Below, piece after piece: positions 1 to 6,499 of a stretch of 6,499 bases of DNA. The stretch is taken from contig JAHIPG010000176.1 in assembly GCA_018894775.1 (NCBI GenBank), positions 1-6,499 of the forward strand. Direction: 5' to 3'. The number at the start of each line of letters is the position of its first letter. Position 1 is the stretch's first letter. Below the pieces are notes generated by a model. It had not been told where the DNA came from and made no database searches. It worked only from the letters and a program-made list of their open reading frames with translations. Both the position numbers and the translations under genes were made by a program. Source of the DNA: Nanobdellota archaeon (GTDB taxonomy: Archaea > Nanobdellota > Nanobdellia > SCGC-AAA011-G17 > VGLX01).

Positions 1-709
1 AACAGCACATGCGATATTACAAGCAGAACCTTACATAAAAGAGGATATATTCATAATTTTTGGAGACACCATATTTGATGGAGATATAGATCTTGAAACA
101 GATGGTGATGGGATAATATTTGTTGCAGAGACAGATGACCCAAAAAGATTTGGGATAATTGAATTAGAAGGAAAATATCTGAAGAGGATAATAGAAAAAC
201 CAGAAAATCCTCCAACAAACCTTGCAAACATAGGGATGTATTACATAAAGAACAGCAAAGATATGTTCAAATACGCACAGAAACTAATTGATGAAGATAT
301 AAAACCTTTGGGAGAATTCTGTTTGACTGATGCGTTCCAGTTCATGATAGAGGAAGGGGCAAAATTAGAATCAAAAAAGATAGAAAAATGGCTGGACACA
401 GGAAAAATAGAAACCACATTAGAAACAAATGAATATCTCCTAGAAAAAATGGAACAGCCAGAAGGACAAGGATTCAAATATCCTGTTTTCCTTGGCAAGG
501 ATGTAATCCTGGAAAACTCAGAAATCGGACCAAATGTAACTCTAAGTGATGGATGCAAAGTGATAAACTCCAAACTGCAACATGTGATTGTCGACAAAAA
601 CACACACATAGAAGATAGTGAGATAGAATATGCTCTGATAGGCAAGGAATCAAAGTTCAAAGGCTTCAAAGGAAAAGGCATATTTGGAGACAACACTGTA
701 AAGGTTTAA
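1..709 (+). CDS. Sugar-1-phosphate nucleotidyltransferase, RmlA-long-like (5' end truncated by window)
   Basis: Cytoplasmic enzyme of the family that joins a sugar 1-phosphate to an NTP, releasing pyrophosphate and giving an NDP-sugar for glycan synthesis. The frame is open from base 2, so 235 C-terminal residues are visible. The ATG at 236 is internal, because upstream codons carry family motifs: TAHA at the left edge (tail of the usual GTAHA/GTADA), FGDT with the probable metal-binding Asp at visible residue 22, RFGIIE at 49-54, and EKP at 66-68 followed by an NLANIGMYY stretch. GEFxLTDA (104-111) and WLDTGK with TNEYLL (130-147) are typical of glucose-1-phosphate thymidylyltransferases. 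Residues about 162-218 form hexapeptide-like left-handed beta-helix repeats, and the IFGDNTV tail fits the long RmlA form. By family length roughly 80-90 N-terminal residues, including the nucleotide-binding loop, lie outside the window. TTP versus UTP, and glucose versus another sugar, cannot be settled here. Confidence 0.88.
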   Translation, partial: TAHAILQAEPYIKEDIFIIFGDTIFDGDIDLETDGDGIIFVAETDDPKRFGIIELEGKYLKRIIEKPENPPTNLANIGMYYIKNSKDMFKYAQKLIDEDIKPLGEFCLTDAFQFMIEEGAKLESKKIEKWLDTGKIETTLETNEYLLEKMEQPEGQGFKYPVFLGKDVILENSEIGPNVTLSDGCKVINSKLQHVIVDKNTHIEDSEIEYALIGKESKFKGFKGKGIFGDNTVKV

Positions 710-717
710 TTCTAAAG

Positions 718-726
718 TTTTATAAA
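718..726 (+). promoter_or_regulatory. Probable archaeal TATA box for polB
   Basis: TTTTATAAA lies in the 40-nt gap between the nucleotidyltransferase and polB, preceded by a purine-containing CTAAAG (712-717) that could act as a BRE. The box is centred about 28 nt upstream of the polB ATG at 750. With the usual archaeal TATA-to-start distance, transcription would begin at or within a few bases of the ATG. No Shine-Dalgarno-like motif precedes 750, which fits a leaderless mRNA. AT-rich DNA gives such matches by chance, so this rests mainly on position. Confidence 0.5.
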
Positions 727-749
727 CAAAATAAAATTTAAGACACTTT

Positions 750-3149
750 ATGAAGATAGAATTTTTCCCTATAGATTTAGACTTTGACAGGAAATCTAAC
801 ACTATAAAACTATCTGGAAGAACAAAAGAAGGTAAAAAGATAACTGTTATTGACGATTCGGTAAATGCTTATTTCTGGGTTATAGTAAAAAAAGACGCTG
901 AAAAAATAAAGAAAAAAATAGAGAAACTGAAATATGAAGATGATGATAATATCTGTAAAGTAAAAAAAGCAGAAGTAAAAAAAGTAAAATATTTTGACGA
1001 AGAGATAGAAGCGATAAAGATAACCTTAGAACAACCGAGTGATAAAAGAACGATTCTTGACCTGATAAGTGAGATTAAAGGGATTAAATCAAGAAAAGAG
1101 GTTGACATTCCAATAAAAAAAAGGTACTGGATAGAGAAAGGTATCTCTCCACTGACCCTTTGTAAAGTAGAAGGAAAAGAAGCTAAAGGAATAATCAAAG
1201 CAAAAAAAATAACTCCTAACAAAGAAGGCTATGATGAACCAAAAATACTTGCCTTTGACATTGAAACATATGCTCCTATCGGAAGATATTCTATAGCAAC
1301 AAAAGACCCTATAATGACAATAGCAGTCTATGGTCCTAAACTAAAGAAGGTAATAACATGGAAAAAGTTCCATACAGAAAGCGATGAGATAATCTTCAAA
1401 GAAAGCGAAGGGGATATGATCAAAGAATTCATAAAAATAGTCAACGAGTACAATCCAGATTATCTAGTTGGCTACTTCTCAGATAGTTTTGACATGCCTT
1501 ACATAAAAACACGGGCTGATAAAAATAAGGTCGTATTCAAGATAGCTGGAGAAAAAGTTATCTCAAGAAGAGGATTGGTGAAGACAAAAGGGATAATACA
1601 TCTTGATATATTCAATTTTATAAAACATATCATGGGTTATTCCTTGAAGACAGAAAATTTTGATCTTGATTCTGTAGGAAAAGAGCTTATCGGCGAAGGA
1701 AAGCTGGAGATGGATTTTGTCAAAGCAGCTCTTGCATGGGATGCAAAAAGCCCAGAGCTTGAAAAATTCTGTGAGTATAACCTTAATGATGCAGAGATAA
1801 CACACAAGATAGCCAGAAAAATAATGCCTAACATAAACGAGCTGGTCAAAATCATAGGACAGCCGGCAGTAGACATAGTGAGGATGAGCTACGGACAGAT
1901 GGTAGAGTGGTATCTGATAAGAAAAGCCCATGAACATAATGAGATTTGCCCTAACAGACCAGGACCAAACACAATAAATGAAAGAATGGTAGGAAGCTAC
2001 AAAGGAGCATTTGTCTACAAACCAGAACCTGGGTTATATGAAAATCTTGTAATCATGGACTTCAAAGGATTGTATCCAAGCATAATCGCAACACATAACA
2101 TTTCAGCAATAACATTAACAGATAAAAAAGGGATAAAGACTCCACCTGTAGAAGTAGAAGATGGTCATAAAGTCAATTATTACTTCAAAAAGAAAGATGG
2201 ATTCATAACAAAAGCGATTAAAGAACTCATTCAAAAAAGAAATGCTGTAAAAGAACTGCTGGTAAAAGACAAAAAGAATGCAACGCTGAATGCAAGAAGC
2301 TATGCTCTGAAAACTGTAGCAAACTCAAGCTATGGATATATGGGATTCTTCGCAGCAAGATGGTACAGCAGAGAGGCTGCGGAGGCCATCACAGCATATG
2401 GAAGAGACTATATCACAAAAACTATCAAGAAAGCAGAGAAAGAATTCAAGGTAGTCTACGGAGATACAGATTCTATAGTCTTACTGATGGGAAAGAAAAC
2501 AAGAAAAGATGCAAAAAAGTTCTTAGAAAAAATAAACAAGACCTTGCCAGGTTATTTAGAATTAGAACTGGAAGGATTCTTCCCAAGGGGAATATTTGTA
2601 ATGAAGAAGGGTGAAGCAACAGGGGCAAAGAAAAAATATGCTTTGTTGAATGAAGAAGGAGATATGATAGTAAAAGGGTTTGAAACAATCAGGAGAGATT
2701 GGAGCAAGTTAGCAAAAAGCGTCCAAAGAAAAGTCCTGAAGATAATACTCAAAGATAATTCACCCAAGAAAGCATTAAGCTATGTACAAAATGTAATTGA
2801 TGACCTAAGGAAGAAAAAATACGAAATAGAAGATATGGTGATTCAGACAACATTACAAAAACCATTGGATACTTATCAACAAATAGGTCCTCATGTTGCT
2901 GTAGCTAGAAGGATGTTAGCTAAAGGTATGTTTGTAACACAGGGCAGTACTATAAAATATGTAATAAGCGAAGGAAAAGGAAAGATAAGAGACAAAGCAA
3001 GGATACCACAAGAAGCAGAAAATTACGATCCAGAATATTATGTAAACAATCAGATACTCACATCAGTAGGAAGAATATTTGAAGTATTAGGTTATAAAAA
3101 GGAAGATTTAATAAAAGAAAAATCACAAACAACCCTTGGAGACTTTTAA
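750..3149 (+). CDS. polB: Family B DNA polymerase with 3'-5' exonuclease (archaeal PolB)
   Basis: Replicative or repair DNA polymerase, 799 residues, close to the usual ~775-800. The N-terminal domain (about 1-165) precedes the proofreading exonuclease: Exo I FDIET (D170, E172), Exo II SFDMPY (D248) and Exo III YNLND (Y343, D347). The YxGA element is at 417-420. Polymerase motif A is DFKGLYPS (D437), motif B is K521 to NSSYG (525-529), and motif C is YGDTDS (570-575), giving catalytic Asp 437, 572 and 574. KKKY (627-630) and the thumb signatures RRDW (648-651) and IGPHVAVA (712-719) follow. All catalytic carboxylates are present and no intein interrupts motifs A-C. The C-terminus ends in QTTLGDF (793-799), a PIP-box-like PCNA-binding tail. 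Oddities are non-consensus residues in the uracil-pocket region and Phe243 in place of the Exo II Asn. The ATG at 750 is chosen because beta-strand homology begins at once and a TATA-like box sits just upstream. Confidence 0.97.
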   Translation: MKIEFFPIDLDFDRKSNTIKLSGRTKEGKKITVIDDSVNAYFWVIVKKDAEKIKKKIEKLKYEDDDNICKVKKAEVKKVKYFDEEIEAIKITLEQPSDKRTILDLISEIKGIKSRKEVDIPIKKRYWIEKGISPLTLCKVEGKEAKGIIKAKKITPNKEGYDEPKILAFDIETYAPIGRYSIATKDPIMTIAVYGPKLKKVITWKKFHTESDEIIFKESEGDMIKEFIKIVNEYNPDYLVGYFSDSFDMPYIKTRADKNKVVFKIAGEKVISRRGLVKTKGIIHLDIFNFIKHIMGYSLKTENFDLDSVGKELIGEGKLEMDFVKAALAWDAKSPELEKFCEYNLNDAEITHKIARKIMPNINELVKIIGQPAVDIVRMSYGQMVEWYLIRKAHEHNEICPNRPGPNTINERMVGSYKGAFVYKPEPGLYENLVIMDFKGLYPSIIATHNISAITLTDKKGIKTPPVEVEDGHKVNYYFKKKDGFITKAIKELIQKRNAVKELLVKDKKNATLNARSYALKTVANSSYGYMGFFAARWYSREAAEAITAYGRDYITKTIKKAEKEFKVVYGDTDSIVLLMGKKTRKDAKKFLEKINKTLPGYLELELEGFFPRGIFVMKKGEATGAKKKYALLNEEGDMIVKGFETIRRDWSKLAKSVQRKVLKIILKDNSPKKALSYVQNVIDDLRKKKYEIEDMVIQTTLQKPLDTYQQIGPHVAVARRMLAKGMFVTQGSTIKYVISEGKGKIRDKARIPQEAENYDPEYYVNNQILTSVGRIFEVLGYKKEDLIKEKSQTTLGDF
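3138..3141 (+). promoter_or_regulatory. Shine-Dalgarno for map, inside the polB 3' end
   Basis: GGAG lies 9 nt before the ATG at 3151 and within the last codons of polB (Gly797-Asp798). It decides the start of the methionine aminopeptidase. The alternative in-frame TTG at 3136 overlaps polB, has no comparable motif upstream and would add only five unconserved residues. The arrangement suggests translation of map from a polB-map transcript. Confidence 0.65.
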
Positions 3150-3150
3150 G

Positions 3151-4020
3151 ATGGATGATTGGGAAAAAGCAGGAAAAATTGCTGCGGAAGCATTGGAATT
3201 TGGAAAGAACCTAATCAAAGTAGATGCTTCTCTTCTAGAGGTTGCTGATAAAATTGAAGCAAAAATTGTAGAATTAGGAGGCAAACCAGCTTTTCCGGTC
3301 AACCTTTCTATAAACCAGATAGCTGCACATTATGCTCCACTGCCAGGCGATGAATCAAGATTCAAAGAAGGGGACCTTGTAAAGATAGATGTGGGAGCGC
3401 ATGTAAACGGAGCAATCGGCGATACAGCCCTAACAGTTGACCTAGGTGATAATAAAGAATTAGTCAAAGCATCAGAAGAAGCACTGAAGGCTGCGATAGA
3501 AATATTCACACCAGGAACAAAACTTGGAGATGTAGGAAAAGCAATCCAGGACAAGATAAAAGAATTTGGATTTGTGCCAATAGTAAACCTTTCCGGACAT
3601 GGATTAGCCCTTTACAAAATCCATTCAGGCGTTACAGTACCTAATTATGATAATGGGGATGAAACAGAACTACAGGAAGGACAGATACTAGCAATAGAAC
3701 CCTTCGCAACCCCAGGTGAAGGAAAAATAATAGAAGGCAAACCATCAGGAATATATGAACTAAGGCAACATAAACCTGTAAGGGATATGAACTCAAGAAA
3801 AATTCTGAAATTTATTGCTGAAGAATACAAAACACTACCATTTGCAAAAAGATGGCTTGTAAAAAAATTTCCAACAGCTGGATTCGCATTGAGGATATTA
3901 GAGCAACAAGGAATATTAATGCATTATTCTCACCTGTCAGAAAAAACAAAAGCGTTAGTCAGCCAGGCAGAACATACTGTAAAAGTTGCGGACAAACCAA
4001 TAGTTCTTACAAAAATTTAA
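3151..4020 (+). CDS. map: Methionine aminopeptidase, type II
   Basis: Removes the initiator methionine from nascent proteins in the cytoplasm, using a dinuclear metal centre. The protein has 289 residues from the ATG at 3151, close to the ~295 of archaeal enzymes. All five metal ligands of the pita-bread fold are visible: D80 (KIDVGAH), D91 (IGDTA), H150 (NLSGHG), E183 (IEPFAT) and E274 (AEHTV). The catalytic or substrate-contacting histidines H60 (AAHYAP) and H158 (KIHSG) are also present. The helical insert that defines type II enzymes occupies about 195-260 and includes TLPFAKRWL. No N-terminal extension is present, as is normal in Archaea. The gene starts one nucleotide after the polB stop, so cotranscription is likely. 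It faces cdc48 tail-to-tail across 12 nt. Nothing in it appears truncated or damaged. Confidence 0.97.
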   Translation: MDDWEKAGKIAAEALEFGKNLIKVDASLLEVADKIEAKIVELGGKPAFPVNLSINQIAAHYAPLPGDESRFKEGDLVKIDVGAHVNGAIGDTALTVDLGDNKELVKASEEALKAAIEIFTPGTKLGDVGKAIQDKIKEFGFVPIVNLSGHGLALYKIHSGVTVPNYDNGDETELQEGQILAIEPFATPGEGKIIEGKPSGIYELRQHKPVRDMNSRKILKFIAEEYKTLPFAKRWLVKKFPTAGFALRILEQQGILMHYSHLSEKTKALVSQAEHTVKVADKPIVLTKI

Positions 4021-4032
4021 AAGAAAAAAAGA
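4021..4032 (-). terminator. T-rich terminator downstream of cdc48
   Basis: Read on the minus strand, the whole gap between the two convergent genes is TCTTTTTTTCTT, starting directly after the cdc48 stop codon, with seven consecutive T at 4030-4024. Archaeal RNA polymerase terminates at such U-rich runs without needing a hairpin. On the plus strand the gap is A-rich and cannot serve map in the same way. Confidence 0.6.
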
Positions 4033-6499
4033 TTAACCGAAATAATCCCGTTCCTTCTTATCTAGACCCAATGAAGCCTCTGCATAATTCACACTATCTC
4101 CAGCTTCCTTAAATTTAGCCATAGCCTCTTTAGTTACAGAAGGTTTCACTTTCTTAAGAGCTGCATCAAAATATTTCTTCTTAACCTCTTTAGCATTCAG
4201 GTCTTCTCTTAATGTAAGCATAGCAGCCTCTCTACAGACAGCTTCTATGCCTGAACCAACATAACCATCAGTTTTCTCAGCAAGTTTATCAAGATCTACA
4301 TCTTTAGCGAGAGGCATATTCTTTGTATGAATTTTAAAAATCTCCTTTCTCGCTGCAAGGTCTGGTGTTCCAGTCAATAATAACCTATCAAATCTTCCAG
4401 GCCGTAGAATTGCTGGATCAAGAATGTCTATCCTGTTAGTTGCAGCTATGATAACCACTTCATTCAATTCTTCTAAACCATCCATCTCTGCAAGCATAGT
4501 GTTAACAACATTGTCTGTTACATGTGCTCCGCCTGCATTTGAACCTCTTCTTGGTGCAATCGCATCAAGCTCATCAAAGAAGATTATTGTTGGTGCTACC
4601 TGTCTTGCTTTCTCAAAGATTTTCCTTACCCCTTTTTCAGATTCTCCAACCCATTTATTCAATAGGGCTGGACCCTTTATCTGTATAAAGTTCGCTTCAG
4701 ATTCTTTAGCAACTGCTTTTGCTAAAAGGGTTTTTCCTGTTCCTGGAGGACCATGTAATAATATTCCTCTTGGTGGTCTTATTCCCAATCTTTTGAAAGA
4801 TTCAGGGTGTTTTAACGGCCATTCTACAGCTTCTTTAAGCTCTTGCTTTAATATCTCTAATCCTCCAATATCATCCCAACCAATATTTGGAGTCTCTACA
4901 AGTACTTCCCTCATAGCTGAAGGCCTTACATAATTCAAAGCCTTTCTGAAATCGCTTGCTTTAACATCTATATCTTCCAATATTTTATGTAATTCTTTCT
5001 TCTTGGCTTTCAAATCAGGCATCACTTTTCTCAGAACATTCATTGCTGCTTCTTTACATAATGCTGTTAGGTCTGCTCCTACAAATCCATGTGTGATATC
5101 TGCTAATTCAGGTAGCCTTACAATCTTTGAATTCTGAGAAAGTTTAAGCAATACCTTCTTTATTTCTTCTAATTTGAATTTCTTCTCTGCATCCTTATTC
5201 TTGTCAGGATTCTCGAGTAAATATTTACTGATCATTGATTCTATCTCTTTGTTAGAAGTCAGTGAGCCATTTCTCGAATTCTCCATCATATATCTTATTA
5301 GTTTATCAACGTCTTCATCCAACTTTTCATTCTTCGATAGTTCCTTGAATGAATCTTGCATATTAAAGAGAGGCATACTTCTTGTGTGGACTTTAAGTAT
5401 CTCTAACCTTCCTTCTTTATTAGGAACGCCTATCTCTATTTCCCTGTCAAATCTTCCAGGTCTCCTCAAAGCCGGGTCTAATGCATTTGGTCTGTTGGTT
5501 GCCCCTATAACTACCACTTTACCCCTTGAACTAAGACCGTCCATCATTGTAAGCAATGTAGATACAACCCTTTTCTCAACTTCCCCTTGAGTTTCATCTC
5601 TCTTTGAAGCGATAGAGTCTATTTCGTCTATGAAGATTATACTTGGAGCATTTTTTTCTGCTTCTTCAAATAGTTCCCTTACTTTCTTCTCTGATTCTCC
5701 ATAGAATTTGTTCATGATCTCTGGTCCATTCAATAAGATAAAGTTCGCATCTGATTCGTTAGCAACAGCTCTTGCTAAAAGAGTTTTACCTGATCCTGGA
5801 GGTCCATGCAATAGAACTCCTGCTGGAGGATCAATACCTAGTCTATGAAAAACTTCAGGGTGTTTTAGAGGTATTTCTATCATCTCCCTGACTTTGTTTA
5901 TCTCTTCCTTTAATCCTCCAATATCTGAATATGTCACATCTACAACTTTTGCTTGGTCTTCTACCTCTATACCTTCAGTTTTAATAACAATTTTTGTATC
6001 TTCTGAAATTATAACTGGACAATTTTTAGGATTTGTTTCTACCACTACAAGGGGAATTGATTCAACTGACATACCTTTGATGCTAAAATTTCCTCTAAAA
6101 GGAAATCCTCCAAAAGCTTCTTCAATCTCTTCAGGCAATTTATCAATTTTTTCTTTAGATATCTGAGATTCAACATTTAACAATGTTTGATCTCCTCTGA
6201 TTACAGCTTTTCCTCTTAACAAATAATTAGCTTTTTGTAAACCTATACTAGTAATTGGTCTTGATTTAGCACCTTTTTTACCTGGTGCTAAAATTATAGA
6301 CTTAGCTTCTTTACAATCCACTTTTCTTAAAGAAATAACTTCTCCTAAACTTATATCTGCATTTGTTCTTAAAATACCATCCATTCGGATTGTTTTTTCT
6401 CCAATTTCAGAAGGATAACCTTTTTTTACAATCGCAACTGTTTTTCTACCTCCTTCTATTTCTACAACATCATTTTCGTTTAAACCTAATGCACTAATT
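4033..6499 (-). CDS. cdc48: Cdc48/VAT-type AAA+ ATPase, tandem AAA domains (5' end truncated by window)
   Basis: Hexameric ATP-driven unfoldase (p97/VCP/VAT family) that threads substrates through its pore, in Archaea probably for the 20S proteasome. The frame stays open past the ATG at 6384 to the window edge, and those 38 codons encode recognisable N domain (double-psi barrel, KTVAIV and IRMDGILR), so the true start is outside, perhaps 25-35 residues further. Counting the codon at 6498 as 1, 821 residues are visible. The N domain is about 1-185. D1 has Walker A GPPGSGKT (232-239), pore loop KFYG (264-267), Walker B D291-E292 and RRPGRFDR (345-352). D2 begins near 540 and has Walker A GPPGTGKT (583-590), pore loop KWVG (615-618) and Walker B D642-E643. 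Oddities are an 87-residue stretch (378-464) where relatives have about 8, a long N-domain loop (104-147), GSG instead of GAD at 748-750, and a YFG C-terminus resembling HbYX with Tyr replaced by Phe. Both ATPase sites look intact. Confidence 0.96.
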   Translation of the reverse strand, partial: ISALGLNENDVVEIEGGRKTVAIVKKGYPSEIGEKTIRMDGILRTNADISLGEVISLRKVDCKEAKSIILAPGKKGAKSRPITSIGLQKANYLLRGKAVIRGDQTLLNVESQISKEKIDKLPEEIEEAFGGFPFRGNFSIKGMSVESIPLVVVETNPKNCPVIISEDTKIVIKTEGIEVEDQAKVVDVTYSDIGGLKEEINKVREMIEIPLKHPEVFHRLGIDPPAGVLLHGPPGSGKTLLARAVANESDANFILLNGPEIMNKFYGESEKKVRELFEEAEKNAPSIIFIDEIDSIASKRDETQGEVEKRVVSTLLTMMDGLSSRGKVVVIGATNRPNALDPALRRPGRFDREIEIGVPNKEGRLEILKVHTRSMPLFNMQDSFKELSKNEKLDEDVDKLIRYMMENSRNGSLTSNKEIESMISKYLLENPDKNKDAEKKFKLEEIKKVLLKLSQNSKIVRLPELADITHGFVGADLTALCKEAAMNVLRKVMPDLKAKKKELHKILEDIDVKASDFRKALNYVRPSAMREVLVETPNIGWDDIGGLEILKQELKEAVEWPLKHPESFKRLGIRPPRGILLHGPPGTGKTLLAKAVAKESEANFIQIKGPALLNKWVGESEKGVRKIFEKARQVAPTIIFFDELDAIAPRRGSNAGGAHVTDNVVNTMLAEMDGLEELNEVVIIAATNRIDILDPAILRPGRFDRLLLTGTPDLAARKEIFKIHTKNMPLAKDVDLDKLAEKTDGYVGSGIEAVCREAAMLTLREDLNAKEVKKKYFDAALKKVKPSVTKEAMAKFKEAGDSVNYAEASLGLDKKERDYFG

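Noticed and set aside
236..238. ATG as the start of the nucleotidyltransferase
   Set aside because: The frame is open to the left edge and the 78 upstream codons encode conserved motifs (TAHA, FGDT, EKP), so this Met is internal and the gene is simply cut by the window.
241..696. Long antisense open frame (151 codons) under the nucleotidyltransferase
   Set aside because: It mirrors a well-supported gene, has no recognisable domain and shows a Ser/Phe/Ile-rich composition typical of the reverse complement of Lys/Glu-rich coding sequence. The open frames on the plus strand under cdc48 (4424-4933, 5174-5590, 5894-6166) are rejected for the same reason.
2058..2475. Possible intein or disruption in the PolB active site, and DFKGLYPS instead of DFRSLYPS in motif A
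   Set aside because: Motifs A, B and C follow each other without extra sequence, so no intein is present. Ser, Ala and Gly variation at that motif A position is tolerated in the family (Pfu has Ala), so it is not noteworthy.
3136..3138. TTG start for map, overlapping polB
   Set aside because: The ATG at 3151 has a GGAG at proper spacing and matches the usual N-terminus of archaeal MetAP. The TTG would add only five unconserved residues.
4801..5867. Repeated DNA: a 14-base identity at 4801-4814 and 5854-5867, with other near matches around the two Walker A regions
   Set aside because: These are the equivalent positions of the D1 and D2 AAA domains of one protein. The similarity follows from ancient domain duplication, not from a mobile or regulatory repeat.
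6382..6384. ATG as the start of cdc48
   Set aside because: The 38 codons upstream in the same frame encode recognisable Cdc48 N-domain sequence, so the gene continues off the right edge.
1..6499. A hidden undescribed system (defence island, mobile element, CRISPR, RNA gene)
   Set aside because: The window is filled by four well-recognised housekeeping genes with gaps of 40, 1 and 12 nt. I saw no repeat array, transposase, toxin-antitoxin pair, tRNA-like fold or unexplained open frame.

Overview
The window reads as a compact, low-GC archaeal chromosome segment carrying ordinary informational and housekeeping genes. Three things point to Archaea: an 'archaeal-type' family B DNA polymerase with a proofreading exonuclease domain, a type II methionine aminopeptidase, and a two-ring Cdc48/VAT-type AAA ATPase. 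A TATA-box-like element close to the polymerase start and the AGA/AGG/ATA-rich codon use agree with this. The AT-rich composition, tight packing and inserts in Cdc48 would suit a DPANN-type lineage (Woesearchaeota/Pacearchaeota-like), but that placement is an inference and was not tested.

Layout. Positions 1-709 (+) are the 3' part of a sugar-1-phosphate nucleotidyltransferase (RmlA-long-like) whose start lies outside the window. A 40-nt gap with a TATA-like box follows. The family B DNA polymerase occupies 750-3149 (+). One nucleotide after its stop codon comes the methionine aminopeptidase, 3151-4020 (+). A 12-nt A-rich gap (T-rich on the minus strand) separates it from the convergent cdc48 gene, 4033-6499 (-), whose 5' end runs off the right edge. 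Almost all of the window is coding, with no gap over 40 nt. I see no RNA genes, mobile elements, CRISPR arrays or tandem repeats.

How the genes relate. PolB and MetAP look like one transcription unit, and the MetAP Shine-Dalgarno lies inside the last codons of polB. Their jobs are distinct: DNA synthesis, and co-translational N-terminal Met removal. Cdc48 would serve protein unfolding and quality control, probably feeding the proteasome. The nucleotidyltransferase makes an activated sugar for glycan synthesis. No unknown multi-gene system is evident. The points worth a second look are departures from family norms: a ~79-residue insert in Cdc48 D1, an expanded N domain, a GSG replacement in the D2 sensor-2 signature, an altered PolB uracil-pocket region and a missing Exo II Asn.
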